Part shown: one piece after another, positions 1 to 9,817 of the stretch
How the letters are laid out: the number at the start of each line of letters is the position of its first letter
Numbering within the stretch: position 1 is the stretch's first letter
Source of the DNA: an uncultured Anaeroplasmataceae bacterium
GTDB lineage: Bacteria; Bacillota_I; Bacilli_A; Acholeplasmatales; Anaeroplasmataceae
DNA: 64,000 nt
Direction of reading: 5' to 3'
NCBI GenBank assembly: GCA_934229785.1
Contig: CAKQEA010000008.1
Location: 22,070-86,069, forward strand
Notes under the pieces: model-generated
Told to the model about the DNA's origin: nothing
Database searches by the model: none
The model's input: the letters and a program-made list of their open reading frames with translations, nothing else
Translations under genes and position numbers: made by a program

Positions 1-2020
1 ATGCAACAGCAATTGAGCAATCTGCTTCCTTCAAAGCTAAAATATCATTAACACCATCACCAGTCATTGCAACAGTTAGATCATTTTCTTTTAATGTCTC
101 AATTAATAATTTCTTTTGTCCTGGAGAAACACGACCAAAAACTGTATATTTCATTGCAGCCTTTTTAACATCATTATCAGACATACCATCTAAAGAAATA
201 TAGTTTTCAGCTCCATCAATACCAGCACGCTGTGAAATTTTTGAAACTGTAAGAGGATTATCACCAGAAATAACTCTAACCTTAACACCTGATTCCTTAA
301 AATAACGAATTGTGTTAACAGCATCAGGTCTAATATTATCCTCAATTAAAATCATTGAAACAACTTCAACTGGCGAATTAGGTAAAACGCCATCCTTAAT
401 AACGCCTTCCTTATGAGCTAAGCACAATACACGATAGCCTAAGGCAGCATATTTATTAACATCATTTTTGATTAAATTAAATTTATCCTTTAAAACAAAT
501 TCTGGAGCACCTAAAATAAAAGTACCAAATTTATCAAAGGTTACAGCCTGATATTTTCTTTGAGAAGAAAATGGAATAGCGGCAATATGCTTCATTCTTT
601 TACCAAGACCAAATTTTTCTTGCAAAGCAATCGAAGTTAAATTATTATCTGGTAAGGCATTTAACATAGCTGAAACTATATTTTTAGTAGCAAGACCATA
701 AACTGTATTATAATCAATAACATTCTTAACACTCATTGTTCCATCAGTAATTGTACCAGTTTTATCAAGGCAAATACAATTAACACGGGCAAGCATTTCA
801 ATACAATAAAGCTCTTGAACTAAAACATTCCTTTGAGCCAAACGAATAACACCAACAGCTAATGCAATAGAAGTCATTAAAAACAATCCTGAAGGAATCA
901 TACCAATCATAGCACCTGCTGTTTTTCTAATAGAATAAACATAAGGAAGACCATTTTTAAAATACATTAAATAAAATAGCATAATTCCAATCGGAATAAT
1001 AATAATTGCCATAACTCTAATAATCCATGTTAAAGAAAATAGCAAATCAGATTTTGGTTTTTTATATTTTTTAGCCTGAGATGTAAGCTGTTCGATATAA
1101 TTATCCTTGCCAATTTTATCAACTCTAGCACTACATTTACCTGAAACTACGAATGACCCAGAATATAATATATCTCCAGGTTTCTTGACAATAGCATCAC
1201 TCTCACCAGTTAACAATGATTCATTAACCTCAACCTGACCATCTAGTACAATAGAATCGGCACAAATTTGCTTACCATTTTCGAGTAATAACAAATCATC
1301 AAGGACAACCTCATTAACCGCAACCTCATGATTAACTCCATCACGTCTAACAATAGCTGAAGGAGCTGAGATAAGTGATAATCTATCAATTATCTTCTTA
1401 GCACGAATTTCTTGAACGATACCAATAATAATATTAGCTGATACAATGGCTAAAAAAACTAAATCTGTAACAGCTTTAACAGAAATTAAAACTCCTGCAA
1501 TAGCAAAACATAAAATATTAAAGAAGGTAAAAATATTAGAGAAAATAATACCTGCAATAGACTTAGATGTTTTATTTTTAGTACCATTTACTAAATTATC
1601 TAAATATCTTTTATCAACAATTTCTTGTGACAATCCCAAATTAACGTCAGTATCATATCTAATAAGCTTTTCAGGATTTTTAAGCATTTCCTTACGATGT
1701 TTTTTAATCATCTTTATCTTAGCTCTAGCCATTTTCTTTTCTTCAATAGCTTTTTGTTTATCAAGCTTTTTTTGTTCTTTAACTGATTTTACCTCAATTT
1801 CTTCTTTAACAATTGATTGATTTACTGATTCAGATGATGAAAAATCTTGTTCATCAACATTAATTTCATCCTCTTTGTCAGTATATACAACGGCATCATT
1901 AGACAAAGCCTCATCAATCTCATCCTTACGACTTTGATCAGCCTGAAGATTTTCGTTACCATTTTTTAAAACATCCTCTAACTCTTCATCTGTCATATCG
2001 TCAATTTTATCCTTTGTCAT
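1..2020 (-). CDS. P-type cation-transporting ATPase (N-terminal 673 residues, 3' part beyond window)
   Basis: This is an ATP-driven cation pump of the inner membrane. The reading frame is open from the ATG at 2020 to the window edge, so the C-terminal membrane bundle is missing. Visible family marks are the TGES actuator motif at about residues 271-274, the phosphorylation site DKTGT with Asp419, and a hinge MTGDGVND close to the cut. The M4 segment reads IPSGLF rather than the PEGL of classical calcium pumps, so the transported ion cannot be named. The first ~110 residues are an unusual hydrophilic extension, acidic and then lysine-rich (KEQKKLDKQKAIEEKK), which is much longer than the usual N-terminus. 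It starts 13 bases after mrnC stops and is probably co-transcribed with cysS-mrnC. The family assignment is certain; the substrate is not. Confidence 0.9.
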   Translation of the reverse strand, partial: MTKDKIDDMTDEELEDVLKNGNENLQADQSRKDEIDEALSNDAVVYTDKEDEINVDEQDFSSSESVNQSIVKEEIEVKSVKEQKKLDKQKAIEEKKMARAKIKMIKKHRKEMLKNPEKLIRYDTDVNLGLSQEIVDKRYLDNLVNGTKNKTSKSIAGIIFSNIFTFFNILCFAIAGVLISVKAVTDLVFLAIVSANIIIGIVQEIRAKKIIDRLSLISAPSAIVRRDGVNHEVAVNEVVLDDLLLLENGKQICADSIVLDGQVEVNESLLTGESDAIVKKPGDILYSGSFVVSGKCSARVDKIGKDNYIEQLTSQAKKYKKPKSDLLFSLTWIIRVMAIIIIPIGIMLFYLMYFKNGLPYVYSIRKTAGAMIGMIPSGLFLMTSIALAVGVIRLAQRNVLVQELYCIEMLARVNCICLDKTGTITDGTMSVKNVIDYNTVYGLATKNIVSAMLNALPDNNLTSIALQEKFGLGKRMKHIAAIPFSSQRKYQAVTFDKFGTFILGAPEFVLKDKFNLIKNDVNKYAALGYRVLCLAHKEGVIKDGVLPNSPVEVVSMILIEDNIRPDAVNTIRYFKESGVKVRVISGDNPLTVSKISQRAGIDGAENYISLDGMSDNDVKKAAMKYTVFGRVSPGQKKLLIETLKENDLTVAMTGDGVNDILALKEADCSIAVA

Positions 2021-2033
2021 GAAAAGCTCCTTT

Positions 2034-2408
2034 CTAAAGATTAAAAATTACTTCGAGTAATTCATTCAATCTTTCACTTTTTTCACATAAATATAAATAG
2101 CCAATTAAGGCTTCAAACCCTGTTGCATCTAAATATAATTGAATATCTAAATTTTTTCTTGAGGTATGAACGTGTGAATTTCTTCCACGTTTAAAAATTG
2201 AAATCTCATCCTCAACTAAAAGATTATTTTCTAAAAAATAATGAATAAACTCCGCTTGGGCTTTTCCACTAGTAAACTTTACAACATTTTTATGTAAATC
2301 ATTAACCTTCCCATAGCCTTTATTCAAAATATACTCTCTAACCCTTAGCTCATATACAGCATCACCAATATAGGCTAAAGACAACCCATTTAACAAATTT
2401 GCATCCAT
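2034..2408 (-). CDS. mrnC: Mini-ribonuclease III
   Basis: MrnC is a small RNase III-like catalytic domain without a dsRNA-binding domain; in Bacillus it matures 23S rRNA precursors. The signature LAYIGDAVYE lies near the N-terminus, followed by KRGRN and FEALIGYLYL, all diagnostic of the family, and the length of about 124 residues is normal. A TTG codon at 2423 would extend the protein by five residues. I prefer the ATG at 2408 because a GGAG lies about nine bases upstream and the homologous core starts just after it. The ATG overlaps the UGA stop of cysS (TGATG), so the two genes should be translationally coupled. The cysS-mrnC pairing is also standard in Bacillus. Confidence 0.93.
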   Translation of the reverse strand: MDANLLNGLSLAYIGDAVYELRVREYILNKGYGKVNDLHKNVVKFTSGKAQAEFIHYFLENNLLVEDEISIFKRGRNSHVHTSRKNLDIQLYLDATGFEALIGYLYLCEKSERLNELLEVIFNL

Positions 2409-3736
2409 CAGAGAATACTCCAATTAACAAGCATTTTTCGATAAACATCAGCATTATTAAAATCCTTATTATTTCTTGCCTCATTCCATTTTTTATAGAC
2501 ATCTAGCGCTTCATCATTCATTTTATTAACAAATAAATCAATTCCTAAAACATCTAAAATAGTTTTTAAGGTATTAAGCTTTAAAGCTAAGGTATCGTAA
2601 TTTCTAGCTCTTAGTAATGTATTAATCGACTTCACAATTTCATTAATCAAGGTTAAAACATTTTGAACATTAAAATCATCATCCATTTGTTTTCTAAATT
2701 CATAAATGTCATCATCATCAACATTATCATTAAGCATATCTCTAAATTGAAGCTCATAAAGGGCTTGCTTATAAGCTCTTTGCCACTTATCATATTCCTT
2801 TGAATATTGATCAAATAAATCCTTAGAATAAGGAATAATACTTCTATATGGGCTAAACAAGATAAGTGAACGCAAAACCATACCATCATGAGTTGAATTT
2901 ATATCCTTAACATAAATAACATTACCTAAAGATTTACTCATTTTTTCACCCTTTAAGTCAAGACGACCAACATGAACCCAATATTTGGCTAAATGAGTAC
3001 CATAATTTGCCTCAGCCTGAGCAATTTCATTCTCATGATGTGGAAATTTCAAATCCATTCCTCCACCATGAATATCAATAACATCCCCAAAAAGCTTATG
3101 ATTCATTACAACACATTCTGTATGCCAACCAGGTCTACCAGCACCAAATGGTGCATCCCATTTAATACCAACATTAGTATTCTTCCATAAGGCAAAATCT
3201 AACGGATTTTCCTTTTTGCTATCAACACTAATTCTAGCACCACTATTCAATTCTTCAGTAACCTGATTAGATAAGCAACCATAATCTTTAATTTTAGATA
3301 CTCTAAAGAATACATCACCATCCTTAGAATATGCATATCCTTTTTCAATAAGCTCTTCAATAAAGGAAATCATTTCTGGAATATACTCAGTTGCATGAGG
3401 AATTAAATCAGGCTTACGTGAGCCTACAAGCTTAACAGAATCCCAATAAGCATTTTCAAAGAAGGTTGCAACCTCCTTTTCAGTTTTTTCTTCAGCAATT
3501 GCCTTATTAATAATTTTATCATCAACATCAGTAATGTTTGAAGCATAGGTTACAGAATACCCTGAAAACTCTAAATATCTACGCACCATATCATAAAAAA
3601 TAACCGGTCTAGCATTTCCAATATGAATATATCCATAAACAGTAGGTCCACATACATACATATTAACCTTATTACCATTTAAAGGTTTAAATTCTTCTAA
3701 TTTATTTGTCAATGAGTTATAAATTTTTAGTCCCAT
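2408..3736 (-). CDS. cysS: cysteinyl-tRNA synthetase
   Basis: This class I aminoacyl-tRNA synthetase charges tRNA-Cys in the cytoplasm. The ATP-binding HIGN is at residues 38-41, the zinc ligand Cys29 lies in CGPTVYGY, the second zinc segment contains GWHTECVVM and HHENE, and KMSKS is near residue 265. The start ATG has a clear AAGGAG. At 442 residues it is about 20 shorter than usual. It stops inside the final helix segment (ADVYRKML), and the customary tail with a DT..GT.W pattern is absent because the stop codon is shared with the mrnC start. Only 47 bases separate it from the upstream gene, and no T-box leader is present. Confidence 0.96.
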   Translation of the reverse strand: MGLKIYNSLTNKLEEFKPLNGNKVNMYVCGPTVYGYIHIGNARPVIFYDMVRRYLEFSGYSVTYASNITDVDDKIINKAIAEEKTEKEVATFFENAYWDSVKLVGSRKPDLIPHATEYIPEMISFIEELIEKGYAYSKDGDVFFRVSKIKDYGCLSNQVTEELNSGARISVDSKKENPLDFALWKNTNVGIKWDAPFGAGRPGWHTECVVMNHKLFGDVIDIHGGGMDLKFPHHENEIAQAEANYGTHLAKYWVHVGRLDLKGEKMSKSLGNVIYVKDINSTHDGMVLRSLILFSPYRSIIPYSKDLFDQYSKEYDKWQRAYKQALYELQFRDMLNDNVDDDDIYEFRKQMDDDFNVQNVLTLINEIVKSINTLLRARNYDTLALKLNTLKTILDVLGIDLFVNKMNDEALDVYKKWNEARNNKDFNNADVYRKMLVNWSIL

Positions 3737-3755
3737 TTTTGCATCTCCTTATGTG

Positions 3756-3780
3756 GAAAAAAGAGCCGAAGCTCTATTTT
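3756..3780 (-). terminator. intrinsic terminator after the GLUG lipoprotein gene
   Basis: On the minus strand AGAGC pairs with GCTCT around a UUCG tetraloop (3762-3775), followed by a run of T. It sits between the lipoprotein stop and the cysS start, so cysS needs its own promoter or read-through. Confidence 0.8.
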
Positions 3781-3783
3781 CAA

Positions 3784-5430
3784 TTACTTTAAATCAATAC
3801 TTAATTGAGGTATAACATTAATTAATTCTTCTGATAAAATAGTAGCTAAATCATTTGAAATATCTGATTTCTTTATTACATAGTCTACTGCTTCTTGTGC
3901 AATACCTGATTTATCTTCAGTATCTTCTAATTGCATAGCATAGCTTAATAGATCATTGTATGAGAAGACATTTTCAATCTTATCTGTTTTAGCAAAGCCT
4001 ATAGTTAAAGAGAAAGCATAGCTATAATTTGTTTTGTCATCAGCAAGCTTTTCAACCAAACTTTTAATAGTAATACCAACATTTTCTGTTTGTTCATTTT
4101 CCTTATATGGAACATAAATTGAATTCTTAATACCATATGTAGAGATATTGCAGCTTCCAATCAAACCACCAACATAAGCTTCAGATGCAACAGCATATTT
4201 TGCTTCACCCTTAATATCAGAAACAATAATGTTTGTATTTGATAAGCAGCCATCTAAATTACAAGGTCCGCCTAAGCTCTTACCAATAAAACCACCAACT
4301 GCCAACTTTGATGTTGAACTAGGAGAGCTACTATTATTTCTTGTAGCAATTACATTACCCTGAGAATATGAATTCCTAATAATTTTACTAGATTTGTTTA
4401 AGCCAATAAAACCACCTAAAGAAACACTACCAGAAAAGCTATGATTAATTTCAACATCTCCAATAGCACCTACTGATGTAATTTCTGATTCACCTTCAGC
4501 ACTACCAGCAAATAAACCTATATTTGCAGCATATGATGAGCTTGTAGAAATAGTAAGCGTTAAATAAGAATTCTCAACTTTACAATTTTTAACATTTGTA
4601 GATGAAAGGGCACCAGCAAACAAACCTATGTTAGTATCAGAAGATGAAAAGCTTGTACTCTTTACATTTGCTCCAATAATAATAACATTTTCGATTGTTG
4701 ATTCCTCAGCTTTACCAACTAAAGTACCAAAATGCTTTACAGTAGATGTTAAGCTAAATGATGTAGAATTATCATCCTTTGAAAAATCAATAGTTAAATT
4801 TTTAATAGTTGCATTTTTAGTATAACCAAATACGCCACTATATGCAGTAGCATTTAATCCAAAATTTGAAATTTTGTGACCATTTCCATCAAGTGTACCA
4901 GTAAAAGCTTCTGATGTTGTTGTACATAATGAAATTTTTTTATTACTAAAGTCAATATCATTTTTCAAAACATAATAAGCACTTGGCTCTTGAGAAATTG
5001 CTAAAAATTCATCAGCTGTTGTAATTTCAATAGCCTCATCTGTTGAAGCTCCAGCTGATTTAGTTTTAATTGTTTGTGAAGTAATTTCATACTCTTTACT
5101 ATCATATGTAACAAAAAGCTTAACAATGTATTCAGTATCAGCTGTCAAGCCTGAAAATGTTGTTGATCCTGTAATTCCATTTGATAATGTTAAATCACTA
5201 TTTTGCTTATAAGTCTCAGTTTCACCATTTTCATATAGTCTAACTAATGCCTTAGCTGTTTTATTTTCTAATTTTTCATTTTTATCGAACTCAGCACTAG
5301 CAGTAATTTCTGCTTTCTTAGAAGTCAAGCTTAAAACTCCAACAAATTCACTACCGCTACTACAAGATGTAATAAAGCATAAAACTAAAAGGGACAACAT
5401 AACCCCGAAAAATCCAAGTATTTTTTTCAT
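3784..5430 (-). CDS. GLUG-repeat surface lipoprotein
   Basis: This is a predicted lipid-anchored surface protein. The N-terminus is a lipoprotein signal: a hydrophobic core, then the lipobox FITSC with Cys23 as the lipidation site. Residues ~30-130 look like one beta-sandwich (fibronectin-like) domain. From about residue 135 a right-handed beta-helix follows, with repeated units such as GTLDGNGHKISNFGL, SGVFGYTKNATIKNL, VGGFIGKSLGG and VGGLIGSC, which match the GLUG motif known from secreted adhesins and IgA protease-like proteins. The last ~90 residues are not repetitive. The same repeat type occurs in the giant protein at 14.8-26.3 kb, which suggests a shared surface role. It has its own promoter and terminator. 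Ligand and function are unknown. Confidence 0.8.
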   Translation of the reverse strand: MKKILGFFGVMLSLLVLCFITSCSSGSEFVGVLSLTSKKAEITASAEFDKNEKLENKTAKALVRLYENGETETYKQNSDLTLSNGITGSTTFSGLTADTEYIVKLFVTYDSKEYEITSQTIKTKSAGASTDEAIEITTADEFLAISQEPSAYYVLKNDIDFSNKKISLCTTTSEAFTGTLDGNGHKISNFGLNATAYSGVFGYTKNATIKNLTIDFSKDDNSTSFSLTSTVKHFGTLVGKAEESTIENVIIIGANVKSTSFSSSDTNIGLFAGALSSTNVKNCKVENSYLTLTISTSSSYAANIGLFAGSAEGESEITSVGAIGDVEINHSFSGSVSLGGFIGLNKSSKIIRNSYSQGNVIATRNNSSSPSSTSKLAVGGFIGKSLGGPCNLDGCLSNTNIIVSDIKGEAKYAVASEAYVGGLIGSCNISTYGIKNSIYVPYKENEQTENVGITIKSLVEKLADDKTNYSYAFSLTIGFAKTDKIENVFSYNDLLSYAMQLEDTEDKSGIAQEAVDYVIKKSDISNDLATILSEELINVIPQLSIDLK

Positions 5431-5477
5431 AAAATTAAAACCTCAAATCTAAATTTAAATATTAAATATCATTTTTT

Positions 5478-5506
5478 ATTATACCTTAATCATTAGCTTT
5501 ATACAA
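5478..5506 (-). promoter_or_regulatory. promoter of the GLUG lipoprotein gene
   Basis: On the minus strand TTGTAT (5501-5506) and TATAAT (5478-5483) are separated by 17 bases. It is divergent from the promoter of the dehydratase activase gene, and about 185 bases separate the two start codons. Confidence 0.65.
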
Positions 5507-5558
5507 TGACAAATTTAAAATTCTATATACAAAAACAACATTAATCAAATTCTGTCAA

Positions 5559-5587
5559 TTGACTTTTTATATTATAAATAATATAAT
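5559..5587 (+). promoter_or_regulatory. promoter of the dehydratase activase operon
   Basis: TTGACT (5559-5564), a 17-base spacer and TATAAT (5582-5587) form a near-consensus sigma-A promoter. AGGAGG at 5604-5609 lies six bases before the ATG at 5616. Confidence 0.8.
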
Positions 5588-5615
5588 TATTTTGTTTCGT
5601 CATAGGAGGTAAATT

Positions 5616-8528
5616 ATGCAAAGAATTGGATTAGATGTTGGTTCAACAACAATAAAATGCGTTGTTTTAGATGATAATAATAAGATAATTTATAAAGACT
5701 ATAAACGTCATTATTCACACATAAAAGATAACATAATCGCAAAAATAAAAGAATTAAAAGAAAAAGATATTATAAATGATACTGCCTATATTTCAATTTC
5801 TGGTTCTGCTGGTATGGGAATTGCTGATGGAGCCCATATACCATTTGTTCAGGAAGTATATGCTACCCGTATTGCAGCAAATGAGCTAATACCAGGAACA
5901 GATTGCATAATTGAGCTTGGAGGCGAAGATGCTAAAATACTATTTTTAACTGATGGTATGGAAGTAAGAATGAATGGATCATGTGCTGGTGGTACTGGTG
6001 CCTTCATTGATCAAATGGCAACACTATTAAATGTTGATATTACAGAAATAAACGGACTTGCAACTCAGCATCAAAAGTTATATTCAATTGCCTCAAGATG
6101 TGGAGTTTTTGCTAAAAGTGATATCCAACCATTATTAAATCAAGGGGCATCAAAATCAGATATTGCAGCATCTATTTTTTATGCTGTAGTTAATCAAACA
6201 ATTGGTGGTCTTGCCCAAGGAAGAGAAATAACTGGAAATATTGCCTATTTAGGCGGACCATTAACCTTCCTCTCTGAATTAAAAAATGCCTTTGATAAAG
6301 TATTAAAAACTGAAGGTATTTGTCCTGAAAATTCACTATATTACGTTGCAATTGGTGCTGCCCTATGCTCAAAAACAAAGGTAGATATCAATGAAGCACT
6401 AGATTATTTAGAAAATTATATCAATCAATCAACCTATGCTTATAACAATCCTCTATTTGAAAATGAGGAGGAATATAATAAATTTATTGAACGTCACAAT
6501 AAAGCAAGAGTAGAAACATATCCTCTTGATGGATATGATGGCAAACTATATTTAGGAATTGATTCTGGTTCAACAACCTTAAAATTTGTACTTATTGATG
6601 AGGATGGTAATATTCGTTATGAAAATTATCAGCCAAATAAGGGAAATCCAGTTTCTGTAATTCGCTCAATTTTTACAGAGCTCTACGATAAATATCCCAA
6701 TTTAAATATTGCTGCCTCTGCTTCAACTGGATATGGCGAGGATTTAGCAAAGAATGCATTTACACTTGATGGTGGATTAGTTGAAACAATGGCTCACTTT
6801 ATGGCTGCCAAAAACTTTATGCCGAATGTTGATTTCATTATTGATATTGGTGGACAAGATATAAAATGCTTTAAAATCGAAAACAATGTTATTTCAAACA
6901 TTTTCCTTAATGAAGCGTGTTCATCTGGATGTGGATCATTTTTACAAACATTTGCTAATGCACTAGGCTATGATATAGCCGAATTTGCTAAAATTGGACT
7001 TATGGCCAAAAAGCCAGTTGACTTGGGATCACGCTGTACAGTATTTATGAATTCTTCTGTTAAGCAAGCTCAAAAGGATGGTGCTACAATTGATAATATC
7101 TCTGCTGGATTATCAATTTCCGTTGTAAAAAATGCTTTATATAAGGTAATAAGAGCTACAAATAAAAAAGCCCTAGGTGAACATATTGTTGTTCAAGGTG
7201 GAACATTTTTAAACAAAGCTGTTCTTCGTGCCTTTGAGCGTGAATTAGGATTAGAGGTTGTATGTCCTAATATTTCTGGATTAATGGGAGCTTATGGAGC
7301 AGCCTTATATGCAAAATCTTTAAAAATTAAGGAAACTACAACAATAACAAAAAAACAGCTTGAGGAATTTACTCATGATGTTAAAAATATTCAGTGCCAG
7401 GGTTGCAACAATCATTGCCTTTTAACTATTAATACATTTGGTAATAATCCAAACAAATTCATATCAGGAAATAGATGCGAAAAGCCATTAAACAAAAAAA
7501 ATTCAATAAAAGGTAAAAACATCTATGACTTTATAAGAGGAAAGCTTCAAAGCTATACTCCGGTAAAAGGAAAACGTGGAAAAATCGCTATTCCTCTTGT
7601 TTTAAACATGTATGAGCTTTTACCATTTTGGCATACATTCTTTACATCTCTTGGATTCGAAGTCGTTAATAGTGGATTTTCAAATTCAAGCATCTACTCA
7701 TTAGGTCAGCATACAATACCATCTGATACTGTATGCTACCCTGCAAAGCTAGTTCACGGTCACATTGAAAAACTAATAAATGATGGTAATGAAATAATAT
7801 TCTATCCATGTACAAGCTACAATATTGATGAGCATTTAGGTGATAATCATTTTAATTGCCCTATTGTTGCATATTATCCTCAGCAAATAGAAAATAATGT
7901 AGGTAAAGTTCATGACATTACCTTCATTCATGATTTTATCGCAATTCACGACAAAAATGTATTTATCGATAAGGTATCATATACATTAAAAAAATATTTT
8001 AGTAAAATATCTAAAAGTGAAATTATAAAAGCAACAGACCTAGCATATGAAGAATATGCAAATTATTTAAAAGAAATTAGACAAACAGCCCAAGATTACA
8101 TAAAAGAGGCAAGAGCTAATAATCAAACAATAATTGTACTTGCAGGTCGTCCATATCATGTTGATCCTCAAGTAAATCATGGTATTGATGGCTTAATTGC
8201 AGGATTTGGTGCTACTGTGATATCTGAGGATTCAATTTCTAACCTTGTTCAAAAATTCCCCGTAGGCGTATTAAATCAATGGACATATCACTCAAGACTA
8301 TACGCAGCAGCTAAATATTGTACAACACAGCCAGATATGAATCTTGTTCAGCTTGTATCATTTGGATGTGGTCTTGATGCCGTAACAACTGATGAATGTA
8401 AAGAAATTCTTGAGAATAAAAATAAAATTTACACTCAAATAAAGATTGATGAAATTACAAATCTAGGAGCAGTTAAAATTAGATTACGTAGTTTATTTGC
8501 AGCTTTAAAGCAAAAGGAGGAAGAATAA
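5616..8528 (+). CDS. 2-hydroxyacyl-CoA dehydratase activase-related protein (two ASKHA ATPase domains plus DUF2229)
   Basis: Archerases of this family use ATP to push electrons from a bridging 4Fe-4S cluster into a dehydratase. Two BcrAD/BadFG-type ASKHA domains are visible, at about residues 1-260 and 310-575. Both begin with a phosphate-binding DxGSTT motif (LDVGSTTIK and IDSGSTTLK). Both keep the two cluster-ligand cysteines: Cys123 in GSCAGGTG and Cys162 in SRCGVF, then matching ACSSGCGSF and SRCTVF in the second copy. A cysteine-rich CxGCxxxC segment follows near residue 605, then a DUF2229 domain to the end. In many Firmicutes this unit is fused to the next gene in a protein of about 1400 residues; here it is split. 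The stop is one base before the next start. The physiological substrate is unknown. Confidence 0.88.
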   Translation: MQRIGLDVGSTTIKCVVLDDNNKIIYKDYKRHYSHIKDNIIAKIKELKEKDIINDTAYISISGSAGMGIADGAHIPFVQEVYATRIAANELIPGTDCIIELGGEDAKILFLTDGMEVRMNGSCAGGTGAFIDQMATLLNVDITEINGLATQHQKLYSIASRCGVFAKSDIQPLLNQGASKSDIAASIFYAVVNQTIGGLAQGREITGNIAYLGGPLTFLSELKNAFDKVLKTEGICPENSLYYVAIGAALCSKTKVDINEALDYLENYINQSTYAYNNPLFENEEEYNKFIERHNKARVETYPLDGYDGKLYLGIDSGSTTLKFVLIDEDGNIRYENYQPNKGNPVSVIRSIFTELYDKYPNLNIAASASTGYGEDLAKNAFTLDGGLVETMAHFMAAKNFMPNVDFIIDIGGQDIKCFKIENNVISNIFLNEACSSGCGSFLQTFANALGYDIAEFAKIGLMAKKPVDLGSRCTVFMNSSVKQAQKDGATIDNISAGLSISVVKNALYKVIRATNKKALGEHIVVQGGTFLNKAVLRAFERELGLEVVCPNISGLMGAYGAALYAKSLKIKETTTITKKQLEEFTHDVKNIQCQGCNNHCLLTINTFGNNPNKFISGNRCEKPLNKKNSIKGKNIYDFIRGKLQSYTPVKGKRGKIAIPLVLNMYELLPFWHTFFTSLGFEVVNSGFSNSSIYSLGQHTIPSDTVCYPAKLVHGHIEKLINDGNEIIFYPCTSYNIDEHLGDNHFNCPIVAYYPQQIENNVGKVHDITFIHDFIAIHDKNVFIDKVSYTLKKYFSKISKSEIIKATDLAYEEYANYLKEIRQTAQDYIKEARANNQTIIVLAGRPYHVDPQVNHGIDGLIAGFGATVISEDSISNLVQKFPVGVLNQWTYHSRLYAAAKYCTTQPDMNLVQLVSFGCGLDAVTTDECKEILENKNKIYTQIKIDEITNLGAVKIRLRSLFAALKQKEEE

Positions 8529-8529
8529 A

Positions 8530-9801
8530 ATGGAAGAAAATATTGAATATCCAAAATTTACTGCCTCAATGAGAAAAACTCATACAATTTTAATACCAAA
8601 TATGCTAGAAATACATATGACACTATTTGAGTCAATTTTACTTCAAAATGGTTATAAGGTTGAAATATGTCGTAATGAAGGACCAGAGGTTGTTGAGGAA
8701 GGATTAAAATACGTGCATAACGATACCTGCTACCCTGCACTTCTTGTTATTGGTCAATTTATCGACAATCTCAACCATAGAGATGACCTAGATAAGGTAG
8801 TTCTTCTTATTACCCAAACTGGTGGAGGCTGTCGTGCTTCTAACTATATTCACTTGTTAAGAAAAGCCCTAAAAAAGGCTGGATATGGCTATATTCCTGT
8901 AGTATCGCTTAATGCCTCAAATCTTGAACCAGATAGTGGATTAAAATTAGATTTAAAAATGATAAAAAAGCTTGCTGCCGCAATGACATATGGTGATATG
9001 CTAATGTATTTAGGCAATAAAACAAGATCATATGAAATACAAAAAGGAGATGCTCATAAGCTTACCTTTGATTGGGTTGATAAGCTATCTAGGCAATTTG
9101 AAGTAGATAAGGGAACAAGCTATCATGACTTAAAGAAAAATATAAATCAAATTGCTAAAGACTTCGATAATCTTAAACTTGATTTATCACATGCTAAGCC
9201 AAAGGTTGGAATTGTTGGAGAAATATACGTAAAATACGCTCCACTTGGAAATAACCATATTGAGGATTTCCTAGTATCTCAAGATGCTGAGGTTATGGTA
9301 CCTGGTTTATATGGCTTTATGCTATATTGTCTATATAACAGCATCTACGATAAAAAATACTATAATGCCTCAGGCTTGAAAGCCTTTGGCTGTAAGCTAT
9401 TAATTAAATATTTAAGAAGACGTGAAAAGCTAATGATTAATTCTATGAAAAACACAAAGTTTACGCCTATGAAATACTTTGCTGATACAAAGGAACTATC
9501 AAAGGGTGTATTATCTCATGGAACAAAAATGGGAGAAGGCTGGTTATTAACAGCTGAAATGATGGAGCTAGTTGAAATTGGCTATGGCAATATTGTATGT
9601 ACTCAACCATTTGGCTGCCTACCAAACCATATTTGTGGAAAAGGTGTAATGAAAAAAATCAAATCAATTCATCCAGATGCAAATATTGTAGCAATTGATT
9701 ACGACCCATCAGCAACAAAGGTAAACCAAGAAAATAGAATTAAGCTAATGCTTTCTATAGCACGTGAACGAATTAAGGAGGATGAGGAAGCAAAATTATA
9801 A
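8530..9801 (+). CDS. 2-hydroxyacyl-CoA dehydratase-like subunit (HgdB/COG3580 type)
   Basis: This is the predicted electron-accepting partner of the activase encoded just upstream, which starts one base after its stop. The N-terminal stretch contains YVHNDTCYPALL and TQTGGGCRASNY, and a later CTQPFGCLPNHICGKG supplies further cysteines. Together these are the expected iron-sulfur ligands of this family. The length of 423 residues fits a free-standing version of the C-terminal third of the fused proteins found in clostridia. Such stand-alone systems are widespread and poorly characterised; true 2-hydroxyglutaryl-CoA dehydratases have two subunits. No CoA-transferase or amino-acid fermentation gene is adjacent to name a substrate. 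The 3' end of the gene forms the left arm of the transcription terminator. Confidence 0.85.
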   Translation: MEENIEYPKFTASMRKTHTILIPNMLEIHMTLFESILLQNGYKVEICRNEGPEVVEEGLKYVHNDTCYPALLVIGQFIDNLNHRDDLDKVVLLITQTGGGCRASNYIHLLRKALKKAGYGYIPVVSLNASNLEPDSGLKLDLKMIKKLAAAMTYGDMLMYLGNKTRSYEIQKGDAHKLTFDWVDKLSRQFEVDKGTSYHDLKKNINQIAKDFDNLKLDLSHAKPKVGIVGEIYVKYAPLGNNHIEDFLVSQDAEVMVPGLYGFMLYCLYNSIYDKKYYNASGLKAFGCKLLIKYLRRREKLMINSMKNTKFTPMKYFADTKELSKGVLSHGTKMGEGWLLTAEMMELVEIGYGNIVCTQPFGCLPNHICGKGVMKKIKSIHPDANIVAIDYDPSATKVNQENRIKLMLSIARERIKEDEEAKL

Positions 9802-9815
9802 TTGCTTCCTTTTTT
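9786..9815 (+). terminator. intrinsic terminator overlapping the end of the dehydratase gene
   Basis: GGAAGCAA (9786-9793) pairs with TTGCTTCC (9802-9809), followed by a T run. The hairpin includes the last codons and the stop of the upstream gene and ends three bases before the probable ATG of the next gene. Confidence 0.8.
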
Positions 9816-9817
9816 AT

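Noticed and set aside
1446..1820. Plus-strand frame of 124 codons opposite the first P-type ATPase
   Set aside because: It is fully antisense to a conserved gene, without ribosome site or homology, and is a typical shadow of AT-rich coding DNA.
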